DNA of 64,000 bases from Cryptomeria japonica (lineage: Eukaryota; Streptophyta; Pinopsida; Cupressales; Cupressaceae), in contig NC_081410.1 in assembly GCF_030272615.1 (NCBI RefSeq), positions 290,533,957-290,597,956 on the forward strand, read 5' to 3'. Below, piece after piece: positions 44,567-55,097 of this stretch. The notes under the pieces were generated by a model that was not told where the DNA came from, did not search any database, and saw only the letters and a list, made by a program, of their open reading frames with translations. A program made the position numbers and the translations under genes. Every line of letters begins with the position of its first letter. The stretch's first letter is position 1.

Positions 44567-46886
44567 GATGTTGTCTGTGTGTATTATTTCCAAAACCATG
44601 GCTGGCTAGATTATTTCTTGAGAATCAGGGATTTCAATGATGAAATAGATGCGGAATTTATGCATTCTTTTGATGAAGGAGAAGCCATAGTTAAGGGGTT
44701 AAGGGTAATTGCTACAGAGCAGCGAATTGCAGAGGTCACAAGGTTGCTGCAAGAAGGAGAACTCTTTCCAAAATCAAAGGATGCAAGGAGTGTCAGGGCA
44801 AAGTTCACAATTTCTACTGACAGACCCTTAATGGTGGATAGGCAAGGGACTAGAAGGGTTTCTTTGCCAACACATTGGCCTCAGGTAGCTCTGTATATTA
44901 TGAAATATATTACCTATGAAGGATGGTATTCAAATCTCCATTCGCCTCACTTCAAGTTACTTAGTCATCTGCATCATGACCGGTGAGTTAATGTCCCAAA
45001 TTTCTTGTATCATCTCATTTCTATAAGTGCTAAGGAGACTAAAAAATATGAAAATTGCTCTGTTAGCCATCATGGACTGGTGAAGTTGCTGGTACAATGG
45101 TCCTTGAGAGATGTTTCACAGATGGAATGGGGTGTGTTTGAAGATATTCTGCAATTTAGGGTAGATGAAGCCCCTATTGAAAATAATCCACTGGTTCAAG
45201 AAGAGATAGTTGCAGAAGGTCTTTCTTGTGAAGATGAGGGTTTGCTCGTTGCTGAAGGAGCTACAATTATTTTAGAAGAAAATATTGAAGCAGAGCCAAT
45301 CAAAGGACAACCCTCTACCTCTCTTCAAGGAGGTTTACCTATTTGTAGAGGGAAGGAAAAGAATTGGAAAAGGAGGAGTCAGATGAAGAATTTGTTATCC
45401 GGCCGTAGGAAGTGCATATCCCTCCTGCAGCCAAGAGACATCAAGCAAAAACAAAGACTCCTATGTCTGTTTCAAAAGTGTATGTGAGGAGAACAAGAAG
45501 GAGGACATAGAAGACTCAACCAGTGAGTAATCCAGCAGAGGTGATTGCAGTAGAAACTTCAGAAGAAGAAGATGCTGCAGAGAAGGAAATTCAAGAAAAC
45601 CCTACAGAAGAGGAAATTCAAGAAAACCCTGTAGAAGAGGAAATGCAAGAAAATCCTACAGGAGAAGAAATTCAGGAAGAAATTGTAATGGATAAGCTTG
45701 CAAATCTGGCTTCAGTGGCATTACAATGTGAGGAGATTATTGATGATGTTCCATAGCAACCTGAAGAAAACGTGGGAAATATGCCAATCCAGAATGAGGA
45801 AGTTATTGAAGAAATCTCATGGTCTAAGGTAGGACCCATAAGAACTCCTTCATCCCTAACTAGTTTATCAATTGCTTTAACATTCTTTAGGTAATGGGAA
45901 ATAGAGAAGGATAGGTTGCAAGGGATAATTAATAAGCAGCAAAAGGAGATTGAGAAGAAAGATAATAGAAATAAAGAATTGGAGACTAAGGTAGAAGAGA
46001 TTTATGGTATGGTTCCTGAGATAATGCAGTGTAGGGCTCCCCTAAGAATTTATGCAATGCACTTGAAAGAACTGTAGCTGAATTTCAAATTAAACCGCAT
46101 AGTAAGGGACCTTAATCCATCCGTAGAAACACCTAAGGAATTATATCATGTTTATCAAACATCCCCACATCTGTAAGGAACCTGTTATGTGAATTATATT
46201 TACATAATTATGTTGTACCCCAGGACAGAGAATGGAATCCTTTGTTGTACATTGGGGATATCCATCTCAGAGCTCTAATGTCTTGGATACAAAATGAAAT
46301 GATTATAGGACCACAAGTCAGGGAGTTTGAAAAATTGGAACTTGACTATCCATTTCCATTGAGGAGGGAATCATAAGCACCTAGGGTATTGTATTATGAT
46401 TGGCAAAAGTTGCTAATAAGAGATGATGTTAGTAAGATAATACTTCCAATGAGAGAGGAAGTCTATCAAGCGTATGAGCAATTAGTTTAGACCCATAGGA
46501 AAGTAGCACTAAAGGGACTAACTCAACGTTGGAATTATCTACCAGATCATTTAAAACTAGGAGAACCCTACTCATTATAGAATTTTCAAGCATCTATACA
46601 GAGAGCCTCCAAGTACATATAGCTAGCAAGGGAGAAATCCAATAATTGGTTACCATTAATCTTTCAGCCTCCTATCCTAATGTGGCCACTTTTGGCATGC
46701 CAACCAATAGAATAGAATTATGATGTAGATGTTGAAGAAATAGCTAGATGGTCTAGGTTGGAGAAAATGAAGGGATTTTATTGGAATTTGCCTTCCAAGG
46801 GAACCGGACAAGACACTGTTGGTGATTTCAGAGTTTCAGCAAAAATTAGAAATTTTCCTTTTGTTGCAGGAGCAGCAAACCCTTAA
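44567..46886 (+). pseudogene. N7 ORF3: accessory protein after pol
   Basis: Sense-strand ORF of about 770 codons. N-terminal domain (44579-45180): IDAEFMHSFDEGEAIVKGLR, TDRPLMVDRQGTRRVSLP, ALYIMKYITYEGWYSNLHSP and FKLLSHLHHDR. Then an acidic part with EIQENPTEE repeats (45585-45690), a coiled coil (KQQKEIEKKDNRNKELETKV, about 45940) and a C-terminal part with VLYYDWQKLL, RKVALKGLTQRWNYLP and WPLLACQP. It ends at 46886 next to the polypurine tract. No signal peptide or membrane segment was seen, so it does not look like an envelope protein. It resembles proteins often called plant transposon proteins; function unknown. Frameshift near 45400 and several stops. Confidence 0.7.
45585..45690 (+). 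repeat. 27-bp coding repeat in ORF3
   Basis: About 3.5 units coding EIQENPTEE with small changes (EIQENPVEE, EMQENPTGE). Acidic linker between the domain and the coiled coil. Confidence 0.8.
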
Positions 46887-46898
46887 AGTTGGGGGGCA
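46885..46898 (+). other. N7 polypurine tract
   Basis: AAAGTTGGGGGGCA immediately before TGATAAG. Confidence 0.8.
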
Positions 46899-48144
46899 TG
46901 ATAAGTCGGTGTATTGACATGTTTTTTTATCAGGACTCTTAGGTTTTTGGTATCTTTTGGGTTGCATTGTGATAGTAAAATATTGTGAATTGACTATATG
47001 TAATCCATGTTTTAAAACTGAACTTAAGAAATCATGTTTGAACCTTGTCTGTTAAATCCTGCAGCCATGCCAATTTATTCCTACAACCAAATGGTTTGTC
47101 CCTATGATATGCAGATTATTTAGGATGATTTCATATGTGAGTTAATGAATGTATTAGTTAAGTAAGATACATATGCATGTCCTTGTATATTGTTTCTATT
47201 TTAGTGCAGATAATAATTGATGCTGCGATGGAGAATTCTCTTTCACGCCTAAGGACTGGAGAATCACGTTCAGATAGCTGGAGGTCAAATTGAAGGAGAT
47301 TCAAGTGAGCACAATCTATGGCATAATCAAAGAAGTTTTACTTCACCATGGGAGTTTAACTCTGGTGCATGTTTAATTTACAAAATATCTCTTTGGCGTA
47401 CAAAGACTGTGGTTTGGTTTCAGATCCACAGTTCCTACAACCAAGCTCTCTGTTATCCCCTTCATCTGATAGCTATCTGCCTCTTCTTCTAGGCATAATT
47501 GGAGTTGTCCATTGTAGTCTATCGTTTCTTTATAATAAGCTCTTCCTTCTTGTCTGAGAGTTAGATAGAATAGAAAGGGATTGAGCAAAGTTTTTGTCAA
47601 GTATTCTGAATTTTCTCTTTTTGAATTTGTAATCATCTTTCAGGAAGAAATGAATAAAAATATGTTATTCTGATCTATTAATAGTTCTCTGATCAGAGTT
47701 TGATATCACTCATCCAAGGGGGCCCACTTGGTGAGTGATTCCGTGTTTATGATTATTGAAATTAGTTTTTACTTAGTTGCAGTAGAAGTTCATGACTGGG
47801 TTGTTCCTACAGCCACTGGAAATAGATCCTTTGACTGTTCCTGCAGCCAAGGTAGAACAATGTGATTCCTGTTATTTCCATTAGATCATTTCAGTAGAGT
47901 TTTGCAAAGCTTTCATTTAGCCTTTATGATTTCCATTCCTACCTTTCTTACAGTAATTACGAATAACCATTTAAGGAGCTTAGTACATATATATTGCAGA
48001 CCCATTTCAAGTTTTACATTCCTGGATTGACAACTAAATGAACACCAGCCATGAGAATAGTAAACTCTACCATATGAATGTCCAAACTTCGGATTGAGAT
48101 TTCAATTAGAGGTATTATTATTGTCAGTATAATTGGGGTAGACA
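46899..48144 (+). mobile_element. N7 3' LTR
   Basis: 1246 bp, TGATAAGTCGG...GGGGTAGACA; followed by CAAAC. Confidence 0.95.
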
Positions 48145-48149
48145 CAAAC

Positions 48150-48852
48150 TATGGTGGAAACTCTTACCAATTTGATTCCTAGTACCAACCTCCCCAATAC
48201 CGATTCCTCTCTGGCCCAACTGAAACTTTTATGCACAGTTGTAGAGGACCAGGTGCAATGCCTGGAAGATGTTTCTGAAGCTAATGCACAAAAGAAGCAT
48301 CAAAAGGCACTGAACACTGCCTTAGTGAAGAAATTAAATGAGCTCTGGTCTAAACTTCAGAAAGTGCAAAAAGACATAAGAGATGCTATGGATGAGGGGA
48401 AATTACTGCTCAGTAAGATAAGCCAACCCCATCTATTTTGTGATGATGTGCTTTCTCAAAAAGACAAACTACAATCTGATTTGCAGGCATATATAAGCAC
48501 CTTCAAGATACCCTATGATTCCTTCACCACATTTGGGTAAATTATTCACTAATTTCAACTCCAGACTGGCAGAATAGAGTTGGAGATCACCAACCGGACC
48601 CAAGATTTGTAGGAACTTCAACTGGTTCTACTACCAATACTACAAATATTTCCAAAATGCTATCTCAATCTAGATGCCTTAATGGTCACTCAAGAGATGA
48701 GTACCTTAGACGCCATGGAGGAATAGGTATCCCAAATGCAAATGAAAAGTGAGGTTGCTACCTCATTGCCTGAGTCATGGTCTCTATCCATGAAGACCTT
48801 CATGCAGGATTTTAAATAGGTTTTCGATAAGTTTCACTCATTATTGTCATAA
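48150..48852 (+). pseudogene. N6 ORF2, C-terminal part
   Basis: Reads in frame with 36911-37074 when N7 and one CAAAC copy are left out. Residues show a helical, coiled-coil character (QLKLLCTVVEDQVQCLEDVS, LVKKLNELWSKLQKVQKDI). Open to TAA at 48538; a frame change then gives further similar sequence (SRLAEIELEITNRTQ-like, SWSLSMKTFMQDF) to TAA at 48850. No known domain. Confidence 0.65.
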
Positions 48853-49131
48853 ACATTTATTATATTAATGATAATGAGAAACAAGCGTTATTCTGCAATA
48901 CTTTGTCATTGTTGGCAAAGGGGGAGTAGTATTCTGTATTTAAAATTTTGGTGAATGCCATGTATTCTTTCATGTTATCTCTTTAAGGGACTAGTATACA
49001 TTGTATTTTCTGCAAAAGGGATAGTGTATATGCTTAGGGGGAGTAATTTTGATTATGGCATATTTTTGTTGTAAAACACTTAGATGTCAAAATTTTTCCT
49101 AAGTGTTGCCATCAATGCCAAAGGGGGAGAT
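48853..49131 (+). other. N6 3' non-coding region and polypurine tract
   Basis: Three G-rich tracts: AAAGGGGGAGTAG (48918), TTAGGGGGAGTAA (49034) and the true tract AAAGGGGGAGAT (49120-49131) next to the LTR, preceded by GCCATCAATGCC as in SIRE-like elements. Confidence 0.8.
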
Positions 49132-50300
49132 TGTTGGCATTTTTGACGTTGATGTTGTGATTGTCATTGATGGACACACACTTGCTTTGAGATCACTTGT
49201 TGTATGTATGAGTTATGCTCAACCGGTATTTGTTCCAACTGGTATTATGTATTATAGTCTTTAGACTATCGGTGTTTTGCAAAAAGTGTTTACTGATCTC
49301 AAGCGGTATGAAAACCCAAGCGGTATGAAGACCCAAGCAGTTTGAAGATCCCAAAGTGGTACAAAGAAACAAAGTGGTTGTTATCATATTTCTTAGTCTT
49401 CATTTTGATAAACCGATAATCAGTAAAATATGTGAACCGGTAATAGGTAAATGTATGAACCGGTATTACTCTGTGATGAGTTACCAACCGGTATTAATTT
49501 TGTGATGAGTTATCATCCACCGACACTTTGGCAATGATTTTGTGTCATGTTACCAAATGTGTCCAGATGCACTGAACTTAGAAACTCCAATGTAATCCTA
49601 TTGGACCAACTTGAAATCAGATTCCTTTATAAGGACATCATGTCTAGGGTTTAAGAAGTTGTTAGGGTTTTAGGTGGTTGATGAGGTTTTGTATGTGCGA
49701 TCACAGAAGAAGATTAGGTCTATGTGAAGAAATAGAGTGTGTATATTTTAAAGACTAAAGTAATGCTGAAATGCATTAACAATGAGCTATCAAGGATCTA
49801 ACTAAGAATACTGTGCTAGTATTTAGATCACTCACTTGTTGATTACTCACATCTTCAATAAGTCTAAAACCTGTAACTAGGTAGGCCTTGCAAAGCCTTT
49901 GTAAATCCTCTAATAAGGTGGTTCACAACTGTGGATCTGAAATCCTCTCACAATGTAGTCTTTAATCGGACTTATCTCCTAACAGAGATTAAGATTCCTA
50001 ACAGGATCTATTCTAGTGAAGAACATTGTATGACCTTAACTGGTCTGGTTACTATTCTGCAGATAGTTACTTGTGAGTTTCATCTCACCATGGTTTTTCC
50101 CATTTGGGTTTCCACATCAAATTCTCTTGTGTTATGGTGATTGTGATTTTGTGGGTGAATGCCTTATTTGCTGTTTGGTTTGCATTTGTGTTAACCATTT
50201 TGTTACTAAAACTGTTATACCGGTTTACTGCTAAACTGTTTAAGTGTTTGAGTTCAGTATTTTTTGGTATACTAATTCACCCCCCTCTTAGTATTCATCA
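49132..50300 (+). mobile_element. N6 3' LTR
   Basis: 1169 bp, aligned to 31571-32719; has extra units of the AAGCGGTATGAAGACC minisatellite (about 49300-49365). TATA-like TTTATAAGG at 49626. Confidence 0.94.
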
Positions 50301-50305
50301 AGGAC

Positions 50306-51290
50306 AAATCTGCTCCAAAATCGCGAAAGGTCCAACAAACCGAGGTGCCAACTTAGAGCCTTTTCCGTAATGGATCAGACTCTTTCGTGGGTGAACTCTC
50401 AGAAATACCCTGTCACTAATGGAAAACTACTTGTCCACTCGATGAGCATCCGCATATTTCTTATGTCTATCCTGAGCGGCCAAAAAATTCTCTCTAATGT
50501 GAGCCACCTACTCCTCCATATCCTATAACATCTCTGATCCAATACATACTCTATCCTCTAAACGGTCCCAACTCAAGGGCGTACGACATGGTCTACCATA
50601 TGACGCCTGATAAGGAGACATACCAATAGAGCTATGGTAACCATTATTGTATGCAAACTCAACCAAATAAAGATAATCCTCCCAATGAGATTTCTGATCC
50701 ATCACATACATCCTCAACATATCCTCCAAAACCTGATTCACCCTCTTTGTCTGTCCATTTGTCTCGGGGTGATAAGCTCAACTAAAGTTCAACTGCATAC
50801 CTAAATCATTCTGAACAACTATCCAAAATTTTGATGTGAATACTAGATCACGATCTGATATGATCCACCGAGGAATACCATGAAACCTCACAACTCCTTC
50901 CAAGAAAACCTAAGCTACTGTCATTGTTGTATACAAAGACCTGATCAGAGAAAAGTGTGCTACTTTGGTCAATCTGTCTATAATGACCATAATAACATCA
51001 TGACATCGTGAAGACATGGGGAAAACAACTATAAAATCCATAGATATAATATCCCATTTCTATCCTGGAACCAAATGTGACTGTAATAATCTTGCGGGAT
51101 GCTGATGCTCTGCCTTCACTCACTGACACTCTAGGCAACATGCCACAAAATCTGCAATATCTCTCCTTATGCCAAACCAATGATATATCTATCTCAAATC
51201 TGGGTGCATCTTTTTGACACCTCGATGTTCTGAGTAAGGTGCATGATGTGCCTCCGACATGATCAAATCTCGAAGACCGTCTGATGGTGG
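50306..51290 (-). pseudogene. N5 integrase (main part)
   Basis: Minus strand: zinc-binding HHCC region (HHAPYSEHRGVKK ... CCLECQ, about 51240-51120), first catalytic Asp in SMDFIVVFPMS (about 51040), second in IISDRD (about 50860), then YHPETNGQTKRVNQVLEDML (about 50770-50715), where the third catalytic residue, normally Glu, is Lys. Next are WEDYLYLVEFAYNNGYHSS and the GPF motif just before the N6 insertion. Several stops (for example before VKAEHQ) add to the damage. It continues at 31565. Confidence 0.9.
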
Positions 51291-51479
51291 AACATAAATA
51301 TGTCCCAAATGCCTAAGAAGTCCATCTGATTCCACTAAGTAACTTGCATATCTTCCCTCAAGAGCTCTACCTACGGCAACCTCTACAATAACCTCCTAAT
51401 ATCATACATCTGAAGGAAGGGCACTAAGAATATGGCTCCTCAAATCCACACTAAGAGACAATGCTGAAATCTCATGCCT

Positions 51480-51992
51480 CCTACAACTCAAAGCACCGGC
51501 TACCACATTCTCCTTACCCTGAATATATGTCACCTCAAAGTTGTACTCACATAAGAACTCCATCCAACACCTCTATCTAGAATTCAAATTCATTTGCATG
51601 AAGATATACTGCAAACTATGGTGATCATTGTGCAACTCAAATATATGCCCAAGAAGGAAGTGCCTCCATCTAACCAAAGCATGAACCACTGTTGCCAACT
51701 CAAGATCATGGGTGGGATAATTCTTCTCATGATTCTTAAGTTTTCGTGACTCATATGCAATCACATGACCATCCTACATCAATACTGCTCCTAGACCCTC
51801 CAAAGAAGCATTTGTACACACCATAAAATTCCCCAAAGGATCTAATACTGCTAAAATAGGTGCACTGGTCAAACACTCCTTAAGGATCTGAAATGTTGTC
51901 TCACACTGCTCTGTCCAAACAAACTTCTTCCCTTCTCTTTGAAGAGAAGTGATAGGATGATCTATCCTAGAGAAATTCTAAACAAATCTATG
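51480..51992 (-). pseudogene. N5 RNase H
   Basis: Minus strand: CTNASLEGLGAVLM (the usual first Asp reads Asn, about 51815), HDLELATVVHALVRWRHFLL with the Glu, and ELHNDHHSLQYIFMQMNLNSR with Asp in HNDH. Followed by FEVTYIQGKENVVAGALSCR. A stop lies between VLM and DGH. Confidence 0.85.
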
Positions 51993-52760
51993 ATAATATC
52001 CTGCTAAACCCATGAAACTACGCACCTCTCCCACATTATTGGGTGGTGGCCAATCGACAGTTATCTGAATCTTTGAGGGATCAACTATGGTACCCTCTCT
52101 AGAAATCACATGACCAAGATACCTCACCTCTATCTAGAAGAAATCACACTTCGCCAAATTGGCGTATAGTTGATTCTCCCTAAGACACTGCAAAACTTGC
52201 CTCACATGATCCTCATGCTCCTCAACTGATCTCAAATAAATCAAAATATCATCTAGAAATACTAATACAAATCTATCCAAATACAACCTGAATACACTAT
52301 TCATCAAGCTCATAAAAACTGATGGTGCATTGGTGAGACCAAAAGGTACCACTGTGAACTCATAATGACCATATCTAGTGTGAAAAGTTGTGCAATGAAT
52401 GTTTGCCTCCTGAATCCTCAACTGGTGATATCCAAACTTAAGATCAATCTTAGAGAAGATTTTGGCATCCTTAATCTGGTCAAATAAATCATCTATCCAA
52501 GGAAAGGGATATCGGTTCTTCACCGTCACCTTATTAAGTTGTCTGTAGTCAATGCATAATCGAAGAGATTCATCCTTCTTCTTCACAAATAACACATGTG
52601 CACCCCAAGGGGACACACTGGGATGAATAAATCCCTTCACCAACAACTCCTCCAACCAAACCCTCAACTCATTCAACTCCTGCATGGTCATCTGATAGGG
52701 AGCCCTAGAAATAGGCTTAGCTCCTAGCACCAAATCAATCCTGAAATCTATATCTCACTG
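51993..52760 (-). pseudogene. N5 reverse transcriptase
   Basis: The longest open stretch of N5 (52733-52134). Motifs: [77 protein letters not shown] and the catalytic box FLDD in [14 protein letters not shown] (about 52240). Typical chromovirus reverse transcriptase. The thumb and connection to RNase H lie at 52130-51993. Confidence 0.93.
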
Positions 52761-52979
52761 AGAGGGCATACCTGGAATCTCATTAGGAAAAATATCTGCA
52801 AACTCCTGAAGAATGGGATCCTGCTGCAATAAATCCTCTGAGCTAACTCCCTCATCCACATCCTTCACTCTAACCACAAACAACTAGCAACCCTTACATG
52901 CACACCTAAAGAGAGATAGGTCTCTGAATACCTACAATCTCCACACTCTTCCCACTATCATCCTTCCACTACACTCTCT

Positions 52980-53406
52980 TAACTCTACAATCTATCTGTG
53001 CTTGGTGAGATCCAAGCCAATCCATACCAAGAACCACATCATAAGATCCCAAAGACATAACACAAAGATCCACAGAATTATGGAAATCTCCTAAGACTAA
53101 AGGATAATTGAGCACAAAGGAATCCACTACCACTTTGGATCCCATATCTAACTCTACCTACCACCTATCATCTTGCTTTGTTGTAGCAAGCCCACATCGA
53201 TCTACTAGAAAAGGAGAAATAAAAGAGTCTGATGCTCTAGAGTCAAATAACACAGAACAAGAAATACCACCTATCACACTTGATGTCTCTACAATGGGGG
53301 CCTGATGCTCAGCCTGCTGGTTATCAACCGCCACAAAAACGCGATGAGACCTGCCTCCATCTCCAACTGTAGGCTCAGAAGTAGTTGGCTTCTGCTGCCC
53401 TGACAT
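52980..53406 (-). pseudogene. N5 aspartic protease
   Basis: VLFDSRASDSFIS (about 53240) replaces the usual DSGAS, so the conserved Gly after the catalytic Asp-Ser is Arg. DVVLGMDWLGSHQAQIDC follows (about 53040). Between them the frame has few stops; from 52860 to 52760 stops are dense. Confidence 0.8.
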
Positions 53407-54920
53407 CTGAGAAGTACGCTAAGGACAATGAACGACAACGTGTCCTGGTTGTCCACATGCAAAGCAATCTCTCCTGACAAACACTCTGCTACTTGGTGTT
53501 GTACTTGACTGCTGAACATTGCCTCTACTAGAAGCTGGTTGTGAACTCTGCATTGATTGGGAAGGAGTAGGTCTCCTGTCACGCTGATGATTGTGACTCC
53601 TATCAACTTGAAATCTAGCACCTCGAGTAAAGCTCTGCCCCTGAGAAAACCTCTTCTTAAATCATTGACCACTATGGAAAGAAGAAGGATGGCTCCTAGC
53701 ATATCCTGAAGACTGCTATTGTGGTCCTCTCATTGTAGATCCTGTAATAGGTGCACTAACTATCTGTCATCTAGTCGCTCCTCCTAATGCTAATGAAATA
53801 TTATCCTCTAGTAGTCTCACCTTCTCCACCGTTGCCTCTAAGGTATTAGGTTCATGCATCCGAACCTCTCCACTAATACGATCATTCAAAGCTCTAACAA
53901 AGTGTTGAATCAACATTGGCTCATCATCTGCATATCCAGCATACTGTCTAAGCTCAAAAAAATTGAGAGAACTTCTTCTTAAATCGTTGACCACTACGGA
54001 AAGAAGAAGGATGGCTCCTAGCATATCCTGAAGACTGCTATTGTGGTCCTCTCATCGTAGATCCTGTAATAGGTGCACTGACTATCTATCCTCCAGTCGC
54101 TCCTCCTGATGCTAATGAAATATTATCCTCTACTAGTCTCGCCTTATCCACCGTTGCCTCTAAGGCATTAGGTTCATGCATCTGAACCTCTCCACCAATA
54201 CGATCATTCAGACCTCTAACAAAGTGTTGAATCAACATCAACTCATCATCTGCATATCCAGCATACTATCTAAGCTCAAAAAATATGTGCTCATACTACT
54301 CCACAGTCATCCTCTATTGTCTCAAATCATGGAACTCAGCGGCCTTCCTCTACCTCCAATGATCTGAAACAAATTTGGCATGAAACCGCTCCAAGAATAA
54401 CTCCCATGATATCATTACTATGTCCAAATGCAACTTTTATTCCTCCATGTGCCACCATCTTGTCACAAAATCATGAAGATGCAAAATCACACATCTCGCC
54501 TTGGTGTTACTATTACACTGGTGCATAGAAAAACACCTACCTAAGTCCAATAATCATGTCTCTACCTCCATGCCACTGCCTAAGCCATCAAAGGTAGGAG
54601 GATGAGTCCTATTCTGATCTCTAATGTGACTAGCTACAAGCGCCTCCTGATCCACCCCAATTCTCCTCCTAGGAGAATGCGAACTCTCTCTCTCTCTCGA
54701 TGCTATGAATGACAAGATCCCTCCTGTTGTCTCTCCACCTGTCTCGGTCTTAGGTGACCAAGAAGCTCCTGAAGCATGTTCACCAACTGTGGAATCAGAT
54801 CATCTCTAGGCTGCTCCTACTCCTATTCCTCATGGTGTGAATCTTCAAAAACCTTGAGTCGAGGGTTCCTACAAGTACCCATGCGACCAGCACGATGAAT
54901 ATCCCTACCCCTAATAGGCA
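53407..54920 (-). pseudogene. N5 gag with CCHC zinc knuckle and internal duplication
   Basis: The minus-strand ATG at 54920 opens MPIRGRDIHRAGRMGTCRNP. The gag domain is at about 54600-54250 (HPPTFDGLGSGMEVETWL, FHAKFVSDHWR, EYEHIFFELR-like) and the knuckle CFACGQPGHVVVHC at 53432-53473. A tandem duplication of about 322 bp (53653-53960 and 53975-54282) repeats the segment including DDEPMLIQHFVRALNDRI. Many stops. Confidence 0.82.
53653..54282 (-). repeat. Tandem duplication, period about 322 bp, in N5 gag
   Basis: Both units run from CTTCTTAAATC(A/G)TTGACCAC through GGCTCCTAGCATATCCTGAA to AAGCTCAAAAAA. The duplicated part covers the end of the gag domain. Confidence 0.9.
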
Positions 54921-55097
54921 TCTTATCTAAGCAAAAGAAAATGAAACTATAAGCTAAACATCTAAGGGAACTATAACAAGGAAAAATAAATAGCAGGGAT
55001 AAAACCGTTGGGCTACCCCACGCTAAATGCTAAAATGCACAATGGGCTCATTCAAAACCAGAGTACCCAGTGTTGAACATGGGCTTTGATACAAATT
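54921..55097 (-). other. N5 leader and primer-binding site
   Basis: Minus strand TTTGTATCAAAGCCC next to the LTR (complement at 55081-55095) is a two-mismatch form of the tRNA-Met primer site TGGTATCAGAGCC. Confidence 0.75.

Larger units (their letters stand above)
37075..48144 (+). mobile_element. N7: Ty3/gypsy element with gag-pol and a third ORF
   Basis: LTRs are 37075-38320 and 46899-48144, each 1246 bp, with a perfect target duplication CAAAC (37070-37074, 48145-48149). The 5' LTR starts CGATAAG against TGATAAG in the 3' copy. The primer site resembles the tRNA-Asp type known from Athila-like elements. Gag, protease, reverse transcriptase, RNase H and integrase lie in one pol frame, broken by two single shifts and about ten stops; a third ORF follows. 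It is the innermost and thus youngest insertion. Placement with non-chromovirus Ty3/gypsy (Athila/Tat side) is inferred from primer site and layout. Confidence 0.94.
31571..50300 (+). mobile_element. N6: copia-type element with gag and a large unknown ORF, no pol
   Basis: LTRs are 31571-32719 (1149 bp) and 49132-50300 (1169 bp). Target duplications are AAGAC (31566-31570) and AGGAC (50301-50305), one mismatch. The tRNA-Met primer site (32722) and polypurine tract (49120) are both clear; their context resembles SIRE/Maximus copia elements. The internal region has a coiled-coil and zinc-knuckle gag and ORF2 of about 1,090 codons split by N7. No reverse transcriptase, integrase or protease motif was found on either side of N7. 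Net length is about 7.65 kb. Confidence 0.92.
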
